This document shows positions 55,017-64,000 of a stretch of 64,000 nucleotides of DNA, piece by piece. The notes beneath the pieces were generated by a model. That model was not told the origin of the DNA. It saw nothing but the letters and a program-made list of their open reading frames with translations, and made no database searches. Position 1 is the first letter of the stretch; every line of letters begins with the position of its first letter. Location: the NCBI GenBank assembly GCA_030549495.1, contig JAUIRK010001039.1:372001-436000 (forward strand). The letters run 5' to 3'. This DNA is from Nectonema munidae. Taxonomy: Eukaryota; Nematomorpha; Nectonematoida; Nectonematidae. The translations under genes were made by a program, and so were the position numbers.

Positions 55017-58000
55017 AAATAACAATGATAAACGCACTGAAAAAGTAAATAGGAAAATTACTCTTGGAATAGTAAATTAGAAAGTTAAGCATTGATTTGC
55101 TTTTTGTATTAATTAATATTATTATTACCAAAAAGGGGAAATAAATTGTAGATAAAATTATATGATAGGACATTTTAATCAAGTTACTTTACCATACATT
55201 AAACCTTTTTTACTCGGCTGATAGTTTTAATTGTGTATAGAAGTTAAAAATTTGATTTAAAATTAAACTTACCAAAACCGTCTTTTTTACCTAAAAATGT
55301 TTAAAAAAAATATATGATATATTAGAAGAAGAATATCTAAAAAAGTAGATGATAACTCAGTATATTTACTATATCATTGGAGATGATGAAGAAATATTTT
55401 ACTTGATCGCTAAAGAAGCCATTTTCAATTTTTTTGAAAATATGAGGATTTTCGTTTTTTTGATTCCATGCTAAAAACGCTTTTGTCTCAAATTTTTCCT
55501 TTAAATATACTTTTCTTAGTTGGGTTTTGCTGTATTTGGCTTCGCTTTTGACGTATGGAGCAGGGGTGTGCGTCTATTTTGAGTGCTTGTCATAATTTAT
55601 ATAAAATATTCTACTTAGATTTATTGCAGTATTTGCTAAGTTTATACCAAAAAAATATAATTTATCATCATAAGTCCCTGTTGTAACTTGATCAAAAGCA
55701 TTTTATTCCGCGCTAATGCGTTTATTGATAACGCTATTTTTTGTATCTTGTTTCCGTGATGGTCAATTCACTTTTACACCATTTTTGCATTCTTTCCCTA
55801 TATTATTATTTCTTCTTTAGTTCATAAAAGAAACTTATTGGTGATAGATTGCCTTCTTATTTTGTTCAGCAGGACATTTGACGAGTTTATAATAATAGAA
55901 ATAATTCTAAGGATTTCAAGGAGGCATACAATAAAGTTAGTTATCATTTGTGTGTTTTGAAGAGTTGATATTAATGTCAAGGAAGCATAGAACAAGCTTA
56001 GAAGTATATTTGAAAAAAGTAAAATAAAAATGCAATGCCTCTCTGTTGTTTAAGACATGATATTTTTGAACAATACTGTTTTTTTGTTGAAAGATTAAAC
56101 TAGTTTAACGTAAAACTGCTTCACTCGATGTAAAAAGTAAAAGTAACTTTTATTTTTTTTTCTATTAAGATAAAAGTATTCTAAATAGGTGTATTCCTTA
56201 GATACATTTCATCCGACTGATAAAAAGAAAGTTTGCTTTTACATTTTATATATTTATTAACTTTTTTTGAAAAATTGTAAAAAAGTTATACTTTAAAAAA
56301 TGCTTAATTTTATTTCACTTGAACTATTAAGTATCAATATGTATTTTTTGAACATCCTCAAAAATCTCTTTTTTTAAAATGTCATGTTTAAACAACATAG
56401 AGGCATGCATTTTAATTTTAACAATATTTTTGAATTTAAAATTTTAATTTTCTCTAAAATTCCAAGTGTTATGAAGTATTTTCAATAAACTATACTAAGT
56501 TTTATGCTTTAATCGAAATATTTTTAAATGTATATAATATATTTAAAAAACTTTTTAAAAAACTTGCATTTAATGAGTAATATTTTTATATGAAAAAATG
56601 ACAATAAAATTGATTCCTCCCTTAAACTCATTGGAAAACTAGAAGCTGAAATTGCAGATTTAATTCACCCCATAATATTCCCGCTCAAAAAGATAATGCT
56701 ATAGAATCTTTGATTGAACTAAATCGAAATTTAATTTGATTAGATTTATATAAAGCAAGACGTTTTATTCATTATGAACAATTTTCAAGAGTGTTCCTTG
56801 AGATCTTCATTTCAAATGAAAAATATACAATCTTGGTTCTGTCTGAAAAATGAGTGCTTAGCGGTTTTGAAAAAGAAAGATATTTATACCTAGATTTAAT
56901 AAAATATACCTTATAATTTTTCTAAAGCATATGTTTCGCAAAGTTATATTCGTAAATTTGTGTTTAGTTGAAAATTTGCTTTTTATAAAAATTTTTTTAA
57001 CTTTATTCAAAAATTATGTAAATACATGTGAAATAAATGTATATTTTAGGAAATTTTAGTTATAATGAATGCTTATAATTTTTTGTTTGTTATATATTTT
57101 CATCATGGAGAAAAATAAGATTGAATAAACAAAATGTAGTAAAAAGCCCAACAGTGGTAAGCAAAGGTTAATAAACTATATTAAGCTTTATAGTTTAATT
57201 GAAATATTTTTGAAAATCTAATTTAAAAGTTCGACTTACCAAAATCTCCATATTTATCTAGAAAAGTTCAAAAAAATATTTGATATATCGAAACATTGTT
57301 GTCCAAACCAAAACAAACAAAAAAGCCCAAGGATAGTATGTGGCCCTCAGTATTGTCACAGTTGGCCACAACAGCCTCTTTCCAAATAGCAAGCATTTTT
57401 GCATTGTCTGAATTCCAGTAATACAAACGAGCACACTTTTACATCGCGCCATACTAATTGCATTTTTTGATTTGTCTCCTTAAAAACTTATTTCAACTAT
57501 ACGATTACCACCCTCATTCTATCTAACTTTTTTCAGTAATTCTATCATGAAGGCCTTGAATACATTTATTTCATGAAAATATGCCTGTTATTTACAAATT
57601 CTTTAATTTCCTCTTTCCCAATTTATCAAAACAAATCGTTTTCTTAAAGTGTCAAGTTTTTATACGAATTACAAAAAGGGATTAATGATTATTATATAAG
57701 TTATAGAAATCTTAAATCTGTCATCTCCAATTCTTATGCTTGTCAAAAATAAAATACGATCTGATTTAAAATTTTTTATGACGACGATCCCCATAAGACA
57801 GGACAACTTTCAATATTTAAATTAAAATGGGAAGGATCATTCAGAATCAAGGAAGTGATATAGAAACTTATAACTCACCATCATTACCATATGATTAGAT
57901 ATAATGAAGAAATGTTTGATTTTATAGATAAAGAAGTCATTTTCAATTTTCTTTTCTTTGTTTGGTTTTATGTCAAAATAGCTTTTTGTCGCAAATGTTG

Positions 58001-58830
58001 TATTTAAATTCTGAAAGGTGCATTTTCTTGCATCGGCTTTTGCTGTAAAATCATTTTGGCAAGCTTTTAACCGAGTGGACTATGTTGTGCTTGGATTTTG
58101 ACGGCTTGTCAAAATTAATACAAAATATTTTTATTAAATCTATTGCATTAGTAGCTAAGCTTATACGAAAAAAACCCTTTGAAAAAAACTCCGCTTGAAA
58201 TCTTCTCTATGAAAATCTGTCTTTTTTAACGTTTGCTTAAATATGTAAAGTTTCCAATATTTGTTCGAACAAGTTGTACGATTTCAAATGTGTCTTTTAT
58301 TGTATTATATAATATATATATATACATGTATGTTAGTTTATGTGATAATACGTGACTTTTCCAAAAATTTTGTATAATTAAAAGAAAACCACCCCGACGC
58401 CCTCCTTGGTTCATTTGGTAGTGAACGCCCAAATTGAAAAGTAAACCGCTACCCCTAGGAAAGAATGGTTCACCTCGCTAAGCGCTGTACTAGATGATTT
58501 TGTAGTTTTCTTGAACTGCAATCATAGCCCATGAGTGAGGCAAATGCTATACAAGATGACAATCTTGAAGTGAAAAGCTATGAGCGAAAAAACAACGCAC
58601 AGAAAGATGATAAACGAGATAGAAAGAGTCAAAATCAAAATCAGAAAACTTCTTGCAATACAGTCTCTTCAAAGAAATCAGCGGGTGTGATGAACACGTG
58701 TGATAGACAAGACTTCTTTGTATTTGTTTTTTCCAGTTTATGTTTGATAGAACCTTCATAACGTGTCTTCTAATCAATTCGATACAAACTAACTCATCTC
58801 TTTTTACCTTTTTTTCTACTATTACACTCG

Positions 58831-59835
58831 ATGGAATTGATTAAAAATAATAAGGGTGGAGAAAAGCTATGTTATGAGAACTTCATGTAGACGAAAAAAT
58901 AAAGTAGCAATTCAAGAATCCGATGGGAGTGTTCTTAAAAAGTAGCTTTTGGCTGCAAAGCGCGATTACAACTGACTGAATTTGTCCACCATTTTTTGTT
59001 CTGTAGAACATAGTCATGAGAGTAGTGAAGAAGGTGTTCTAAAAATTTAATGAAAGAACATTCTACTGCAAACAGAGGCAATTCAGGCGAAATCATGGCG
59101 GATGTCGCAGTTGGATGTTCGCGCAGCTCTCGGAAATCCTGACTCTAAAACGGTCAATAAGAAATCAAAACTGTGAATCAGAATCTCTAAAAAGTTTAAT
59201 ACTTCCCAGAGAATGCAGCCTTCATGATGGTAAAGAGTTTTTAATACATGACATCGGTGAAAATGCTCTTGATAGAGTTCCTGTATTCGCAACTGAAGAA
59301 TCTCTACGTTTCCTTGCAAATTCTTCTGAGTGGTTTATGGATGGCACTTTCTCAGTAGCACTCTCAATCAACTGTATGTCATCCGTGCTTCCCTTTATGA
59401 AACTGCTCAAACGTGTGTTTATTCATTTCCTCTCGGTAAGTCACAAGCAGTTTATGAAGAGTTGTTTACTGCTATAGTTAGAAAATGCGACAATATGGGC
59501 ATTAATCTTGATCCAAGTACAATTGTATGTGATTTTGAACAAGCAGCAATAAATGCTGCTAAAAATTGCCTTGGTGAGCATATTAGTATGCATGGCTGCT
59601 TTTTTCATTTGACACAGAACACAAGGAAAAAATACAAGAACTTGGTATCCAAGAACAGTACCCTGTTAACGAAAACACAAGGCTTTTCTGTGGTATGATT
59701 AAGAAGCTAGTAACTGCGAGATACTCAAGGTCATCACAAAAGCGTTCCAAAAAGGTAAGAAAAGATTTACAAGCTCGACTACAGAACTTAGGCAAAGATT
59801 TAGTCGACGGTCGAAAGCAATTCAACTCTTCCTAA
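58831..59835 (+). pseudogene. FLYWCH-MULE transposase, unit 3
   Basis: As unit 2 (DFEQ kept, FTAIVRKC). In the tail it has SRSSQKRSKK like unit 1, where unit 2 has SRLSQKRSKK. Inactive for the same shared reasons. Confidence 0.82.
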
Positions 59836-60775
59836 AGATGTTGCTAAGTGTATCAGATGGAAGTGATCATTCCAAACAATTATCATTTTATCGCATGCTT
59901 ATTTTCTTTTTAATACTTTTCAAAATACATTTTTTAATAAAAAATTAACTTTGGACTTTTAATTAAATACGGCTAATTAGTATGAAGACCGTATTTCTTT
60001 TTTCTTAAAGGGTTTATTTCTAAGGGGTTTTTTTCGCACCCTGCAAATACTACCCCAAAACACGCTGTCATCATCACATGTGCCTTATGTAACTTGATCA
60101 AAAACATTTTTATTCGGCTCTAATATGTTTCTAGATAACGCTAATTGTGGTATCTTGCTCAGTCCCAGTCTCCTCATTTCAAAGAAAGGGTATTATGAAA
60201 GATTGGGGACCGAGGATTGCGAGAAATAGTCATACCTTTTAATATTGGTTTGTTAAATTATTTTGGACGAAAAGAATATAGTGGTTTTTTAACCCTGCAA
60301 TTGACATGTCGTCGTGGTATCAACACATATTTCAGTAAGTAAACGTCCTATACTATTCATGTATAAGATGAGATGACTTTTCAAATTTGATTGACATTGA
60401 TGTAGTGATACATTTCATAAAATTTCTATTTCATGAAATGGGTCAATCAAATCCTACGAAAAATATTTTTATCCCAAGCGTGCCTTCTCATTGTCTCAAC
60501 CCCAAAATATAAAAGCTTGTAAACCTGACTTGATATTAGTCTAAAAGATTTATATCTGGATTACAAAATTCCCTTTATCTGCTTTATAAAATATATAGGA
60601 GATTCAATTGAGTAATCTTGAACATGATATTTTGTAAAATTATTAAAACGTGATGATGATAATGATGCTGTTCCATAAATCAACCTTAAAATTTTATATA
60701 TAAAAGTGTCTGGTTGTTTGCTTTTATTTATATTCTCATTACGATGTTTGGCTGTAGTTAATTAATTTTACTGAC

Positions 60776-61471
60776 CTTTGAAATCTTGATTCAAACGCGA
60801 TAGAAAATCTTCTTCTAGAAAAAAAAACATTAGATTCCGTTCAAAAAAATTTAGGAAAGAAGTTTACCATCGAACTTTTTGTGATATTGTGCTTTTTCCT
60901 TCACATATTCCACGTTTTCAAACAATTTTTGTGAAGCTGGAGAAACATAACCAGCAAATATATATACATTACTATTAAATGATTTTAAGCTATATTGAAG
61001 TATGGGTCCATCTTTAGCGTAACCAATTCTTTTCGTATTGTCATTTTTCGTAAATGCATCATTATTTACAACACGAATAACAAGTTTCCATTCAGAAGGG
61101 ATCTTTTCCTCTTTCAAGAATGCAATGTGAATGATAGTTACATTCAGTTCTTTTATGAACACCTCTTCTTTGCTCTTAACCGCCAGCTTCTCTAAATATT
61201 GAAAGGGTTTTGATTAAAATAATTTCTAACAATATTAATTTTCGCCCACACTCGTCTTCTTCAAATAAACACCAGCGTTAAATGCAGCGAGTAGAAAACA
61301 AGGAAGACAGATTGGCAAAGAAGAATATAATAATAGTACATGCTCATAATATAAATATATACAGTCAACTATCACTAATTCGCAATACTTGGCACTAACC
61401 TGTTTCCGGTTTAATGATTTTGCCCGAATATCAGCATCAATTTTTTTTCTACTCAAATTCAAAGATGAATG
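60776..61471 (-). CDS. Unknown spliced gene segment, unit 3
   Basis: Exons at 61,471-61,400, 61,189-60,868 and 60,814-60,776. All three exons match unit 2 in protein. As in the other units, no terminal exon with a clear stop or start exon with ATG is demonstrated. Confidence 0.47.
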
Positions 61472-61536
61472 CTTGTTTATTAGTAAAAAATAAAAAAGAG
61501 ACTTTAATGTAGAATGAAAGCTGAGGGTAAAGAGTT

Positions 61537-63431
61537 CTAAGATGTTTTGCTTCTGATGGGTCCAGACAATTTCTGAAACATATCTTTTAAACTCAGTTGC
61601 TTCATGTGTTTTGGCTTTTCTTTAAGAAGATTTTCAACATTCATTAAATCTTCTTCATTTATAAAATTTCTTTGTTCTAAGCCTTCAAGCCACTCAGTTT
61701 TTTAATTGGATCAACCTGTTGATTGATGGTTTGTTTTTATTTTTCTCATCTTCTTCAATTTTTTCTTCCAGACTATCTTGATGTTAATCTCTAATCAGAT
61801 TGACAGTTTCTGAGTCAGTGTAATGATAAATTATGCTTTCTTCTTGATCAATGTTTAGCCATTCATTAATACTCGATTTGTTAATTTTTAATATAATTTC
61901 TTTGGCCTTCTTCTTCTTCTTCATCTTATCCCCGTCGATGGCATTGATCCGTTCTCTCCAAAGCTTTCTGTCTGTAGCATCGCTTTCTTTCAAACCAAAT
62001 TTTTTCATACTTTCTTCCAAATCATCTCCACATCTCATTTTTGCCTTCCTATTTTCCTTTTACCTGCTCATCGTATGCTTTCCTTATTTTCTCATATTTT
62101 TTCCTTCTCAGCACGTGTTCATTCCATCTCATTTTGTTCTTTTCGATTACATCTATCACACTCGTCATTACTTTTGTTCTTCGTCTTATTTCTTTATTCC
62201 TGATTCTATCTCTTCTTGTTACATTTAACATCATTCTCAGCATTTTCATTTCAGACACTTCCAACTTGTTCTTTTCTTTCTTTTTCAGACACCAACATTC
62301 TGAACCGTAAGTTATGACTGGTCTCACTATGGCTAAATACACTTTGGCTTTCAGTTTCATTGGCAGCTTTTTATTGTTTAAAAGAAACTTCTTTCCATTT
62401 TGCCCAACTTTAGCCTAATTATTTGGCCATTTCTTCAGCCTAATTAGGATTAATTAAATATCGAGCAAATGAAGGATTTTCCAAAATAGCATTTTTCTCT
62501 GATAAACATTTGTTTTTGTTAACACAATTTTCTTCCAAAATATTCTGTCTAAACAAAACGTTCCAACTAATTTTAAGGTAATTGATTCTACCGATATCCA
62601 TACATTTGCTAAAGCATAAATCATCTGTTTGAGGTTAAATTGTTTTATGAAATTCTAAAACATTTCTCTTAGAATTAACTACTATTAGCTAACGGAGTAT
62701 TCTATTGTCTAAAAGTTGGATTAATGAAGTACAGTTTGGTGGAAGAAAAATGGAACAAACATTATTTTTTACTAAAAGTTCTTCTTTTGGATGTGCAGAA
62801 CAATGCCCAAAAGAAGAACTATTTTACAGTTGGCATCTAAGACCAGATAATTACAATGCGTCCTTGCTTTATCAACAAAATAATTTTCAAACCACTCTAA
62901 TGTCATTTTACGATAATTACAGGAAAATTAGACATTCCTTTAAAAGCACGGGGGTACTTTTTCCAATGACCAATAATTTACACACATGGGTTCCTGCAGC
63001 ATTAGAACAGGCTAACACAGTAACACGTTCTTTTGAGGTCTTGAAGCCTGTTGGTTAATCTGCTTCCTCACTTGTAATGGATTTCTTTGGCAAGCATTTC
63101 CAGTACAATGCTGTTGCATTGTAAATTTGATAAGGAGTTAAGTTTTCTTCAGAAACCAACTTGATAAATTCTTCAACAAATTTATATGCAGAATCTTTAT
63201 CACCTGAACGTTTTTCTCCGCTAATTAAACGAAACTTCAAACCATGTCTTGCTTTAAATCGTTGTAGCCATCCTTCAATGTATTCACCACTTTTCTGTAT
63301 ATTCAATTCATTGTTGAATTTTTTAGCCTGTTCTCTTATCATTTCACTAGACATTGCAACACCTTCACTTTCTCAAAGCTTTTCAAACTTAATGTAACAT
63401 GCTTTCTTTTAGTAGAACTATTGGAACTCAT
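61537..63431 (-). pseudogene. Tigger transposase fossil with LINE insertion, unit 3
   Basis: As unit 2 (GEKRSGDK, open through the CENP-B-type domain). Shared lesions with the other units show decay before unit duplication. Confidence 0.82.
61908..62416 (-). mobile_element. RTE-like LINE 3' fragment inside Tigger, unit 3
   Basis: Same insertion and variants as unit 2. Confidence 0.8.
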
Positions 63432-63689
63432 TTAATGTTTTAATCAAAAACAAACAATTTCAAATTAATTTTTTTTTGAATTAATTAAATTTATTTTAAA
63501 ACAAATAATTTTTACTTAACTTACAAATTTTAGAATCAAATTTTACTTCAAAGTAGTCAAAAAAACTGGTGTTGAAAAAGTTGTAAAAAAGTGAAAAATA
63601 TAAAAAAAATTAAAATAATAAATATTTTAAAAATATTTATAAAATTTTTGAATTATTCATTTCCGGATTATTCTAATTAAAAGGTCCAA

Positions 63690-63823
63690 TTAACCGGTTA
63701 TCGACCACAGTCGACATATGTCGACTTTACAAAAATAAAATCGTCTGCGTTTATCAATGCTCTTTAAAACAAATCTTCTGCTTTACATTAGATATCGTCT
63801 GATTATTCTGGTCGTCGGGTTAA
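63690..63823 (-). mobile_element. piggyBac-type MITE at the unit 3/4 junction
   Basis: As above, one base shorter (GGTCGTCGGG) and with TTTAAAACAAATC instead of TTTAATACAAATC. Confidence 0.82.
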
Positions 63824-64000
63824 AAATAACAATGATAAAGCACTGAAAAAGTAAATAGGAAAATTACTCTTGGAATAGTAAATTAGAAAGTTAAGCATTG
63901 ATTTGCTTTTTGTATTAATTAATATTATTATTACCAAAAAGGGGAAATAAATTGTAGATAAAATTATATGATAGGACATTTTAATCAAGTTACTTTACCA
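63824..64000. repeat. Start of tandem unit 4 (cut by the window edge)
   Basis: 177 bp match the first 177 bp of unit 2 except for a missing C (GATAAAGCACTG). The array therefore continues to the right. Confidence 0.93.

Larger units (their letters stand above)
55017..63823. repeat. Tandem unit 3 (8,807 bp)
   Basis: Same order as units 1 and 2. It lacks about 18 bp near 55,350 (TATAAAAACATGTAACTCAA region) and has small changes near its end, including loss of one base in the MITE right end. Confidence 0.97.

Overview
This window is AT-rich eukaryotic, almost certainly animal, DNA dominated by repeats. The introns that can be inferred are tiny (52-60 bp with GT..AG ends and TAAT-type branch sites). 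The repeat mix is CR1/Jockey-like, R1-like and RTE-like LINEs, pogo/Tigger, piggyBac, hAT, FLYWCH/MULE and a Ty3/gypsy fossil, which points to an invertebrate. I cannot name the species. No bacterial or organellar genes are visible.

Layout. 0-3.1 kb: scraps of Tigger-like, piggyBac and R1-like LINE coding DNA. 3.4-6.1 kb: broken Ty3/gypsy element (minus strand). 6.1-6.9 kb: R1-like LINE piece. 6.9-10.9 kb: decayed CR1/Jockey-like LINE carrying a piggyBac-type MITE. 11.1-13.7 kb: hAT remnant followed by a DUF3987-like reading frame. 14.06-16.32 kb: satellite with a 133/141-bp monomer. 16.35-16.94 kb: two exons of a LAMP-like host gene or pseudogene. 18-19 kb: two MITEs. 19.4-23.6 kb: the best preserved LINE. 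23.7-25.6 kb: a 97-bp near-perfect palindrome, two tandem MITE-bearing blocks, and A/T and G runs. 27.5-30.4 kb: tRNA-like SINE head, then a LINE split by a Tigger element. 31.3-35.1 kb: two piggyBac fossils in opposite directions and a hAT MITE with a perfect 8-bp target duplication.

35.3-64 kb is the most unusual part. Three nearly identical head-to-tail units of about 8.8 kb (37,415-46,207; 46,208-55,016; 55,017-63,823), and the start of a fourth, follow a diverged partial relative at about 35.3-37.3 kb. Each unit holds, on the minus strand: a short spliced gene segment of unknown family (exons of 71-72, 322 and 39 nt); two old paralogous coding remnants, each followed by an 18-nt putative micro-exon with clean splice sites; and a Tigger fossil containing an RTE-like LINE with a target duplication. 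On the plus strand it holds a FLYWCH-MULE transposase inserted into one of the two paralogous remnants. A TTAA-flanked piggyBac-type MITE lies exactly at each unit junction.

The transposase and LINE genes are fossils or near-fossils. The only host-gene candidates are the LAMP-like exons and the unknown exon family of the array. The diverged copy at 35.6-36.0 kb keeps the reading frame, splice sites and most residues of the 322-nt exon, which suggests that exon was under protein-level constraint.
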